From positions 4,724,501 to 4,788,500 of the forward strand of contig JALIRH010000027.1 in NCBI GenBank assembly GCA_023055505.1: a DNA stretch of 64,000 bases. Reading direction: 5' to 3'. Under the pieces are notes generated by a model that was given only the letters and a program-made list of their open reading frames with translations, was not told where the DNA came from and made no database searches. Each line of letters begins with the position of its first letter. Position 1 is the stretch's first letter. The DNA is from Callipepla californica brunnescens. Lineage: Eukaryota; Chordata; Aves; Galliformes; Odontophoridae. A program made the translations under genes and the position numbers. Of the stretch, positions 55,282-64,000 are shown piece by piece.

Positions 55282-56705
55282 ATGGTCCCGGTGCCCAACA
55301 GCACGGCGGTGACATGGCCGGAGCCGGAGCGGTCGCCCTGCATGGTTGGCATCTTCCCCGTCGTGTACTACAGCATCCTGCTGGGTCTGGGGCTGCCAGG
55401 TGAGGGCTGGGGGCTGCCAGGGTTGAGGGGTCAGGGATGCAGCTGACTGCCTGACCCCAAAGATTTTTGGGGTGTGGGGTCCCTATGTTCCCCACAGTGC
55501 CACTCACCTCGGTGTAACCACAGCCCCATTGGTGAGTGCCACAGCAGCGGGGTTGCATTGCTGGGGTTGACATGTGGAAGAGATTAATCAGCTCTGCAGA
55601 TCCCCGTGGCACCACGATATTTATAGTGCCCCAGCCCCCCCTGCACCCCACCAGGGGCTGTGGAGCTGAGTGTGGCACCGGGGGGCTGTGAACCCAGGGT
55701 CTGACTGCCCATCCAGCACCACTCCCCTCCCTCCAGTGAACATCCTGACCGCCGTGGCCCTGTCCCGCCTGGCCACGAGGACCAAGAAGTCATCGTACTG
55801 GTACCTGCTGGCCCTCACCACCTCTGACATCCTCACCCAGCTCTTCATCATCTTCGTGGGCTTCATCCTGCAGACGGCCATCCTGGCACGGGCGGTGCCC
55901 CGCGCCTTCATCCACATTGTCAACGTGTTGGAGTTCGCGGCCAACCACGCCTCCATCTGGGTCACCGTCCTGCTCACTGTGGACCGCTACGTGGCCCTGT
56001 GCCACCCCCTGCGGTACCGCACCGTCTCCTACCCCCGCCGCACCCGCAGGATCATCGCCGCCGTCTTCGCCGTGGCTCTGGCCACCGGCATCCCCTTCTA
56101 CTGGTGGCTGGACGCGTGGCGTGACGCCGACCCCCCCCACCGTGCTGGACAGGGTGCTCAAATGGGTGCACTGCGTCACCATCTACTTCCTGCCCTGCAG
56201 CATCTTCCTGGCCACCAACTCCGTCATCATCCACAAACTGAAGCAGAGCAGGCGCTCCGGGAGCTGCCGGCCGCTCCGGGGGAAGACCACAGCCCTCCTC
56301 CTGGCTGTCACCACTGTCTTCATCGTGCTCTGGGCGCCCCGCACCGCTGTCATGATGTGCCACCTCTACGTGGCCTCGGTCAAGCGGGACTGGCGCGTGC
56401 ACCTGGCCCTGGACATCGCCAACATGGTGGCCATGCTCAACACCACCCTCAATTTCTTCCTCTATTGCTTCGTCAGCGAGACGTTCCGCCGTGCCGTGAG
56501 TGAGGTGCTCTGTGCCCACACGTGGCACTGCCCCCAACCCAGCGGCACCCGCTTCGTGCCCCCAACCCTGAGCCTGCTGCGGCTGCTGGGCACGGCACGC
56601 TCAGCAGGGGCCTGCCACCAACCAGGGGTCCCGGAGCTCACCCAGCACCCAACTGGACCCTGCCCAAGGGATGATGCCCCGCTGCGCCCACATCCACAAA
56701 GCTGA
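55282..56705 (+). CDS. GPR142: GPR142 orphan/aromatic-amino-acid GPCR, with apparent frameshift
   Basis: Class A receptor; in mammals it senses L-tryptophan and promotes insulin and incretin release through Gq. Exons 55282-55399 (start uncertain; an in-frame ATG also lies at 55192) and 55737-56705. Before TM1 there is an NST sequon and [18 protein letters not shown]2 region [11 protein letters not shown]3 ends [11 protein letters not shown] (DRY); TM4 [10 protein letters not shown]. At 56131-56138 a run of eight C puts TM5 ([15 protein letters not shown]), TM6 ([10 protein letters not shown]) and TM7 ([13 protein letters not shown]) into the +1 frame, one base out of register. Seven C would give one continuous frame of about 361 residues, like rodent GPR142. 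As given, translation would stop at 56501-56503 after about 294 residues with nonsense in place of TM5-7. TM5-7 codons look well conserved, favouring sequence error or a recent allele over old decay. Confidence 0.85.
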
Positions 56706-59150
56706 GGTGCTGGGGGTGGCAGGAACTCATAGCTGCTCTCCAGCTCCAACAAGGCAGCAAAGCTGCACCTGGTGCTGGGTCCAGGTGTGCTCTGCAGCTC
56801 CGGGGAGGAGGCAGTGTGATGGGGTTGCACTCTCCTGCATAAACTCTGATGTTCAGTCTGTAATGCCGCCTGGGTCTGGCTCCATCTGGGTGCCTGGTGC
56901 CCTCAGGGTGCTGCAGTCCTGTGTGGCCCAGCTCCCACCCGTGGCATGTACACAGCTCAGACCACCACGCTGCTGCAATGCTGAGTGAACAGCCGGGGCG
57001 TGCCAGCCTGCCTGTCCCCAGCTGCCACCAGAGGGCAGGGACAGGACGTCCAGCAGAGCTGGCACAGGCAGCAGCACAGAGCTGGCACCCGTGGGAGCAG
57101 CCAGGTCCGGAGCAGCAGCCCTGCCTGCCCCACTTTCCATCCTAATTCTCCCATAAGGTCCTTAATATAATCCCCCCCCAGAGAGGCCCTTCTGCTGTAA
57201 TTCCTCATAAACCAGCACCCGTGGAGCTGCCCCAGTGCTGGGGGCTCAGCTAGACCCGGGGTATTTGGGCTGTCCCAAGCAGGGCACGGGGAGCAGCCCA
57301 GGGCCCTGTGCCCACAAAGCTGAGCCCAGCACTGAGGTGGGATGGGGCACAGCAGGATGCCCGCCCATCTTTGCCCCCACTGCCCATAAGGTGAGGCCAG
57401 GATGACCTCATGATGTGGGGCTGACCCACATGGGCACTGGAACACATCCAGGGCGATGCATCTCACACTCTGCAGCCCTGGGCTAAGCGCTGACCCCCGC
57501 ATCACACTGGGGGGGAATCCGGCCCCTACTGCCCCGCTCCCACCAGCACGGTTCAGCCCCAACCTCACCGGGGTGGGTGGCAGCCGGGAGGTGCTCGCTC
57601 CATTAATTCTGGCATTCCAGGAGAGCAAGACTGGGACCGGATTAGACATTAACCCAGCAGTGAGCACCTCCCGTCGCCCCGCACCCTCCTGCAGGATTTC
57701 CTACCCCATAACCCTTCCAGGGGCCGCAGCGTGGGGCTGGCGGGGGGCACGAGGGCTTGGCTGGGAAGGGCAGCACTGAACCCAAGCGCCGGCCCCCGTG
57801 TGCGGAGGCCAGGGCCGCCGCCAGCCCCCCCTCGCCCGGCGCTTATTTACTTGGAGAGGGAGGTGGAAACGTGCTAACCGCGTCCGCCTGCAGAGAGGGG
57901 CTCCTTTCTGGACAGAACCGGCTCAGATGGAAAACAGCTCTCCAGCCCCGGTGTAAACATCGGCGGTGGGCAGGGTGAGCACGTGCCCCCCCAACACCCG
58001 GCCCCCAGGTACAGCCCTCACCTTCGCCAAGGTGAGCTGGGGCTCGGCCGCCGTGCTGCCTCCAGCCCGGCCCTGCGGCTCTGCAGAGAGGTAAGCCTGG
58101 AAAAAATGCACCCGGCGTGCCCATGTTTTCGGAACGGGTCCGATCCTGCCCTGCGAGGAAGCCTGGCTCTGGTTCCTGGCTGTGCCGAGCACTGCGGGGC
58201 TGGGACACATCGGGTGCTGCTGCCATGGGGGGGGAACGCAGTGGGGCACGGGGACCGGGCTCTGCCCTCACTCTGCCAGGCACCCAACGCCCCAGCGGGG
58301 TGTTTCTGTAGGACCTACAAAATCACCTCCTGGGAAAGAAAAGCACGGCTGTGCAGCGCGGGCTGGATCGCCCGCTATGGGAGCATCGGTGGGCCAGCAC
58401 CGGGCAGCGCAGGGCCGCCGTGGGATGAACACGGGTGGGAGTGGGGGTCGTGGGGCCGCTGCGTGCAGCGGAAGGAAGCTCTGCAGGAAGCCGAGTGCGG
58501 CTCGGCCTCTCTGCAGCCCGGAGCTGGGGCAGCGGGGGCGGTGGGGAAGCGGGGCCTCGCTCCTGGCACCGCTGCTCCTCGGCAGGAGCTGATTTCCTGG
58601 GGAAACTGAGGCACGCAGAGGTCACGGCGGGAGGCAGCGGAGGCCTTCTGCACAGCATATGGCACCGCTGTGTCAATGCACGCTGCCCAGCTGGGTGGAG
58701 GCGGGCGCTGGGTTGCTGCGGTGTCACCAGCCTCGGCTCCTTGGGTTGTTTTCATACCAACCCGTGCTGGGCGAGGACCTGCCAGCGGCACGGTGAACTT
58801 TCGGCCGCGTCCTTCGCTGTCTTGCTTCACCCTCCCAAAATAGCAGCGCCCGCCTGGAAACCTCCTCCAGCACTGGCAGGGCAGCGGGTGCCCTGAGCCT
58901 CACCGGGCTCTTCCCCATCCCTGAACCCCAGGGATGAGGTGGCGTGGGGTTCCACTGCCGAGCCCCGAACCCCGCAGGAAGGGTTCAGCCGAGAGCGATG
59001 CCAAGGGCTCAGCCGTCAGCTGACATTCCTCCGCGAGGCCCCTCGGGCTGCTCGGCTGCGGTTACAGCTCGGGGTGATGCCGCTCCGGCACCGAGTGCCG
59101 TGACCCCGACTGATCTGAGACCCCACCGACTCATCACACCGGTCCTTCCG
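56706..59150. other. Intergenic GPR142-GPRC5C
   Basis: No exon was recognised, and no AATAAA was found close to the GPR142 stop. A small AT-rich patch occurs at 57135-57215 (CCTAATTCTCC, CCTTAATATAATCC). CpG density rises from about 58930 toward the GPRC5C island. Confidence 0.5.
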
Positions 59151-59389
59151 TTGTTGGGGGGACGGTCTCCGCTCCTCTTCACCCGCCCCCTTGCCTCGGG
59201 TGCCCGGTGCGGCGGGGCAGGTCCCGGCCGGCCCCGGGTGAGCTCCCCGGGCTGCGGCCGCACCTCGGGGAGGGGCCGGGCAGGCGCGCGTGGTGCTGCG
59301 GGCTCGGGGCTCACCGGCACGGCACGGCACGGCACGGCACGGCACCGCACGGCACGGCGGAGCGGCCGGGACACGGGGCTCTGGAGCCG
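59150..59389 (+). promoter_or_regulatory. GPRC5C: GPRC5C CpG island and presumed untranslated exon 1
   Basis: Very CpG-dense. A strong donor CCG|GTGAGC ends a possible non-coding exon at 59389, which would splice to the acceptor at 60433-60434. No TATA box. The exon assignment rests on the donor and island only. Confidence 0.45.
59316..59355 (+). repeat. (GGCAC)n pentamer array
   Basis: Eight consecutive 5-bp units, seven GGCAC and one CGCAC, within the presumed GPRC5C untranslated exon. Confidence 0.9.
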
Positions 59390-60434
59390 GTGAGCGGGGC
59401 CCGGAGGGGTTAAAGGTGCGGGGCTGGAGGACACCGAGACCGGGAACGAGCACGAGAAGGACACCGGGAGCGGTCGGGAGCTGTGCGCCCCGCGGGCTCT
59501 CCTGGATGGAAAGTTGGGGGAGCTCCGGGACCGGCCCGAGTCGGGGATGTGGGGGAACCGGGTCGGTGCCGCTGGGGGGGACGGCGGAGCTTCGTTCCTT
59601 GGTGTCCCCGTCCGCCGCGGGTTGGGGGCGGCACGGGGTGGGTCCTCACCGCGGACGGCGGTCCCGGAGTGACTGCGTGGAGCTCGGACAGCGCGGTCTG
59701 TGGGGAGCAGGGAGGGGAGCAGGTTAGGGACCCCCGGGCCCCCCAGGGCGGGGGCTTTGGACACGGAGGCGGTGAGCTGGGGGCCGGAGCACCCCCCTGT
59801 CCCAGCCCCAGGGTGACCTTATTGCTGTTTTCTTGCCCGGTTTCCTCCCTGAGGGGAGCACAGGGGCTGCAGCTCGCCCCTCTCCTTCCTCATTTCCACG
59901 CTAAGGGCACCCCGCGCTCCCTGGGGCTGGGGTGGGGACAGGGACCCCGTGCCCACGGGGCCGTGCTGTGCTGTCCCATGCCGTGCTGTGCCATGCTGTG
60001 CCACACTGTGCCATGCCGTGCTGTGCCATGCCGTGCCAGGCTGCAGTTGCGTGCAACCAGGAGCACTGGCGTGTGCAGTCAGACACGAGACCCATGGATT
60101 GTCAGTGTCCAGAGAAACGGGAGGGAAGTGGGCCAGGAGAAGCAAAAAGGGGAACGAGCTGGCATGCAAAGCCGTGCTAGCATGCAGCCCTAAGTGTCTC
60201 CAAGTGTAACCTCTGCTGCCCGGCCCAGACCCATGCTCAGTTCTTCCAGGAGGCCCATGGGCACAGTGCTGCATCCAGGCAAGGTGACAGGAGATGCGTG
60301 TCTGCCTGCTCACATCTGGGGCACTTCTGGGCAGCGGTGGGATGGGCTCAATAGGAGTTGCTCCAACACCTGCAGACAGCACAGGCAGCACTGGCTCCTG
60401 CTCCCTGTCTCTGTAACGCTTATCTTTCCTGCAG
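59390..60434 (+). other. GPRC5C: GPRC5C presumed intron 1
   Basis: About 1 kb between the CpG-island donor and the TTTCCTGCAG acceptor before the coding exon. It contains the TGCCATGCCG repeat at 59963-60045. The open frame running into the coding exon from upstream is intronic. Confidence 0.45.
59963..60045 (+). repeat. Degenerate (GTGCCATGCC)n repeat
   Basis: CATGCCGTGCTGTGC units recur five to six times with CATGCTG/CACACTG variants, giving a roughly 5/10-bp period. Confidence 0.8.
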
Positions 60435-60474
60435 GGTCCCTGGAGCCCCACTCGGCGCCCGCCTGCTGTGCAGG

Positions 60475-62583
60475 ATGGGTGCTGCGGTGCCGGCATCCGC
60501 CTGCATCCTGCTGGCCCTACTGCCCATGGGCCGTGCCCAGAGCACCCCTCCATCAGGATGCAGCCAGGACCTCTCCTCGCTCTACTACAACCTCTGCGAC
60601 CTGTCGGCGGCATGGGGCATTGTGCTGGAGGCCGCGGCCAGCCTGGGTGCCGTGACCAGCTTCGTGCTCACCATCGTGCTGGTGGCCAGCCTGCCCTTCA
60701 TGCAGGACCCCCAGAAGAAGAGCCTGGTGGCCACTCAGGCCTTCTTCTTGCTGGGTACATTCGGGCTCTTCTGCCTGACGTTCGACTTCATCGTGGGGCC
60801 GGATTTCTCCACCTGCACCTCTCGCCGCTTCCTCTTTGGCGTCCTCTTTGCGATCTGCTTCTCCTGCCTGCTGGCGCATGCCGTGGCCCTCAACTTCTTG
60901 GCACGAAGGAACCGTGGCCCACGGGGCTGGGTGACACTGGCGGTGGCCCTGCTCCTGGCGCTGGTGGAGGTCATCATCAACGCCGAGTGGCTCATCATCA
61001 CGGTGGCCCGGCAGGAGGGCGGACCCGTGGACCCCTGCGGGCTGGAGGATGCTGATTTTGTCATGGCTCTCACCTATGTCATGGTGCTGCTGGTGGCCGC
61101 CTTTGGCACCGCCTGGCCCACCCTCTGCGGCCGCTACACGCGCTGGAGGAAGCACGGTGCCTTCATCTTGGCCACCTCCGGGCTCTCCATGGCCATCTGG
61201 GTGACATGGACGGCCATGTACCTCTACGGGAACCAACGCGTGGGCAAGAAGCCCGGTTGGGACGACCCCACGTTGGCCATCGCGTTGGTGTCCAACGCCT
61301 ACGCCTTCGTCCTCCTCTACGTCATCCCCGAGGTGACGCACGTGACGCGGCACGCTTCTGAGCAAGGCTACGAGGACGATGTGTACCCCACGCGCGGGGT
61401 GGGCTACGAGACCATCCTGAAGGAGCAGAAGTCGCAGAGCATGTTTGTGGAGAACAAAGCCTTCTCCATGGATGAGCCCTCCTTCGGTAGGCAGCGGGCT
61501 GCGGGGCCGGCACGGCACAGTGAGACGTCTGCTGCCATGACCCGCCCGGCGGCCGGGAGCCGTGCCCGCATTGTTGTGGCTCCCAAAAACACGCCGGGCT
61601 GGGTGTACCAGTTGGGGCTGAGCTCAGCTGCTCCGGGCGCGCTCCCCTCCCCAGCGTGGGGTGCTCGCGGCTCCCGGCCCTCCGCCCTGAGCTGATGCTT
61701 TGCTCATTAATGGAAGCAGTGTCAGTGAGGTGACAGCACTTGAGGGACCCTGCAATAACCTACGGGGGTGTCCCTCCCGCTCTGCAGTGATGCAAACATC
61801 CCCAGGGAGGGGCATGGGGCAGCTGGCTGCTATCAGCTCATTAAGCTGCTAACGAGACCCAGCTCCCAGGTGGGGTGGCTGAGCGAGGCCCCTGTTTTCA
61901 CCCTTCTCACCATCCCCATCTCTTTGCAGCCAAGAAGCCGGTGTCCCCATACAGTGGCTACAACGGGCAGCTGCTGACCAGTGTCTACCAGCCCACAGAG
62001 ATGGCTCTGATGCACAAGGGGACGGTAAGGACAGTGCCTTCCCCACAGAGATGGGCTTTTACAGAGCTGATCAATAACAGGCGGCTGGGGTGGGGCCAGA
62101 TGGAAGTATATAGGGTGGACCTGATCCTCATGCTAAGTTGGGATGCTCAGTGCTGCTGCATGGGGTGCTGGGGTGGGTCCCCTCCTTGTTGAACTCCCCA
62201 GGAGTGCTCCCAGCCCCCTGTGCCCCCACAGAGCGAAGGTCCCTACGATGTGATCCTGCCTCGTGCCACTGCCGCCAGCAGTGCCAGCTCCACACTGCGT
62301 GCCGAGGACGCCTTTGCCGTGCAGGCCCGGCACGCTGCAGCACAGCGGGATGCTCGGGGCAGCCAGGTGAGTTAATGAACAACAAGTGGAGGGGAGGGGG
62401 CAGCGGGGCTGGGCTGCTGGCCTGAATCAGAGTGCAAAGTCTTCCCACGCCACAGAGTTTCTCATGCGGGCAGGGGTGGGGATGGTGCTGGGTGGGGATG
62501 GCTCAGTGCTGCTCCTCGTGCTGCCCAGTGCCATCCTGCTCTGCCTGCAGGTGCTGTCCCCATACAGCAGGAACCGGTGGTGA
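60475..62583 (+). CDS. GPRC5C: GPRC5C, retinoic-acid-inducible orphan class C GPCR (RAIG3)
   Basis: Seven-pass membrane receptor without the large Venus-flytrap domain typical of class C; role unsettled. Coding exons 60475-61486, 61930-62024, 62232-62366, 62551-62583; 1275 nt, 424 residues (human about 441). Residues 1-21 form a signal peptide (MGAAVPAS, hydrophobic core, GRAQ). The short ectodomain has GCSQDLSSLYYNLCD. Conserved landmarks are FVLTIVLVASLPF, RRFLFGVLFAICFSC, LVEVIINAEWLIIT, CGRYTRWRKHG and WDDPTLAIAL. The cytoplasmic tail keeps YPTRGVGYETILKEQK, SMFVENKAFSMDEP and PVSPYSGYNGQLLTSVYQP. The extreme C-terminus (SQVLSPYSRNRW) differs from the mammalian ending. Start choice: first ATG after the acceptor at 60434, directly preceding the signal peptide. 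Confidence 0.95.
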
Positions 62584-63165
62584 AACCCAGGCCCCACAGC
62601 ACTGGTGCAGCTGTGACCCTGCCATCCCTCCCTGCCGAGTGCATCCGATCCTGTTGGAGCTGATTCCTGAGCTGGGAGCACCTGGATGCGGCCCCACAGC
62701 CCACGCCGTGCTGCCTGGCTGTGGCACCGCAGGCTGCCTGCTCTGCCCAGCTTCCCACTGCCACCCCACGCTGCCCCAACGCTGCCTTCACCATGCACGG
62801 ACACCATGTCCCCTCTGGGCCGGGGACGTTGTGCTGCTGGACAGCCAGCAGCAGGGGGATGCCTGCCCAAGGCTGCACCTTGTGAACCTCGCCAAGTGCT
62901 GAGCCCAGATCATGGCACTGCACCCCAAGCCATCCCCAGCTCTCCCAACCCCCCTGTTGTGCCTCGTTCCTCCAGTGACTGGGGGACGTGGGGGTGCTCT
63001 GGGTCTCAGCACCCTGCGGCTCTGACCGCCTTATCTGTGCCTTGTCCCAGTCCCCATGCCAGGGCTTGAGGATCACGTTCAGGGCACTGGGATGGAGCTG
63101 GCCCCCCTCCTTCTTCAGTTCTTCTCCCCTTTTCCAGGTCAGACCCAATAAAGGTGTGTTTTCCT
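62584..63165 (+). other. GPRC5C: GPRC5C 3' untranslated region
   Basis: From the TGA at 62581-62583 to just past the AATAAA at 63147. No further exon was recognised. Confidence 0.7.
63147..63152 (+). terminator. GPRC5C: GPRC5C polyadenylation signal AATAAA
   Basis: AATAAA within AGACCCAATAAAGGTGTG, followed by a GT/T-rich element (GTGTGTTTTCC) as expected at a cleavage site. Confidence 0.85.
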
Positions 63166-64000
63166 ACATGGTTCTGTAGCATGATGTGGATAAGGTGCCC
63201 AGCTGCACTGCATCCATCAGCCAGGGGTTTCCACAACCATGTCATCATGCTCAGCCTCTTGTCCCTTCCTTGGTGGCACTGTGGTTCCCCAGCGTGGCTC
63301 CAACTGGCCTCCTACTCCTGCACTGGGGCTGTGCCTGGACAGGCAGGTGGGTACCCTACAGAAGGTGAGACGGCACAGAGGACGTGCCAAGGTCAGGGAC
63401 GGCTTCTCTGCCTTCTGCTCAGATTGCCTTTCCCCTCTGCAGCGATTTCTGCTGCAGGCAGGAAGCCTGTGGCCGAGCCAGCGGCAGTGCCATAAATTAT
63501 TCAGGGCTGGAATGGCTCCGTGGTGGTTGGCTGGGGGAGGTGGGTGACCCCGTCTCCTTGAAAGCACCAGGCTGTGTGCAAGAGTTTGGCACACACTGTG
63601 TCCTGGCCCTGCCAGCACATCCCCCTGCTCCCAGGGATGCTCCGGGCAGTGGGGGCATGGCACAGCCCTGCAGGTGTTGGTGTGCAGCAGGAGCAGGCTC
63701 CCATCGGGTGCCCCTGGTATCCCCAGCGTTGTGCTGCATCACCTGTGTTTACCTGGTGCCAGCTGGCAGTGGGGTTATCTCCAAAGCAGCACCAAGAGCT
63801 CCAGATCCCCAGGGCTGCCACAGCGTGCCCTCCTTGCACTGCATGGCACACAGTGTGTGTCCCCTCTGCCAAGCTGGGTGCACGGCAGCTGTCCTGACCT
63901 GTGCAAGGCACACTGCGGTCCCCAACCGGTGGCACAGCACAGCCATCCTGGGGTGACACAGCCCTGGGGACAGCAGTCTCCCTGTAAACAAGGCGCACAG
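63166..64000. other. Intergenic sequence to window end
   Basis: I see no exon, RNA gene, repeat or regulatory cluster in these 835 bp. Confidence 0.6.

Noticed and set aside
60358..60474. Upstream in-frame extension of GPRC5C
   Set aside because: It lies before a strong TTTCCTGCAG acceptor and would put non-hydrophobic sequence before an obvious signal peptide; intronic.
60553..61518. 321-codon minus-strand frame antisense to GPRC5C
   Set aside because: It is antisense to the long GC-rich coding exon, His/Gly/Glu-rich, and typical of mirror frames.

Overview
The window is vertebrate nuclear DNA, most likely avian (chicken-like). Evidence: multi-exon genes with GT-AG introns, CpG-island promoters, AATAAA polyadenylation signals, compact GC-rich introns, few recognisable interspersed repeats, and abundant (CCCAT)n simple repeats. 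The gene order RPL38 - TTYH2 - DNAI2 - KIF19 - BTBD17(-) - GPR142 - GPRC5C matches human 17q25, which corresponds to chicken chromosome 18. I assign species only to the level of bird, probably galliform, because no alignment could be run.

Positions 1-27300 are a gene desert. I found no exon there. It contains many AT-rich, homeobox-site-rich blocks (TAATTA/ATTA cores) of 60-400 bp separated by GC-rich filler, the usual look of conserved non-coding regulatory DNA, plus several CCCAT/ATGGG repeat arrays. In mammals the neighbour on this side is SDK2, so this may be SDK2 upstream or first-intron DNA; that is inference from synteny.

Positions 27300-64000 are gene-dense. RPL38 (27326-29222, four coding exons, 70 aa, 5'TOP start) is a housekeeping ribosomal gene. 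TTYH2 (14 coding exons, 534 aa) is a tweety-family membrane protein. DNAI2 (outer-dynein-arm intermediate chain, 13 coding exons, about 607 aa) has a perfect RFX X-box 26 bp before its ATG. KIF19 (kinesin-8) has a well preserved motor but a shortened, partly unresolved tail. BTBD17 (minus strand, 3 exons, 483 aa) is a secreted BTB/BACK protein convergent with KIF19; their poly(A) signals are about 100 bp apart. GPR142 (class A GPCR) carries an apparent one-base frameshift in a C8 tract. GPRC5C (424 aa) is a retinoic-acid-inducible class C orphan GPCR.

DNAI2 and KIF19 are both motile-cilium genes and adjacent. The other genes share no pathway that I can support; they are held together as an old syntenic block. 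I found no previously undescribed system. The points most worth checking are the GPR142 frameshift, the RAD in place of RGD in TTYH2, the KIF19 tail, an in-frame 42-bp alternative donor in DNAI2, and the about 20-bp-periodic GGGCGTGG array at the TTYH2 promoter.
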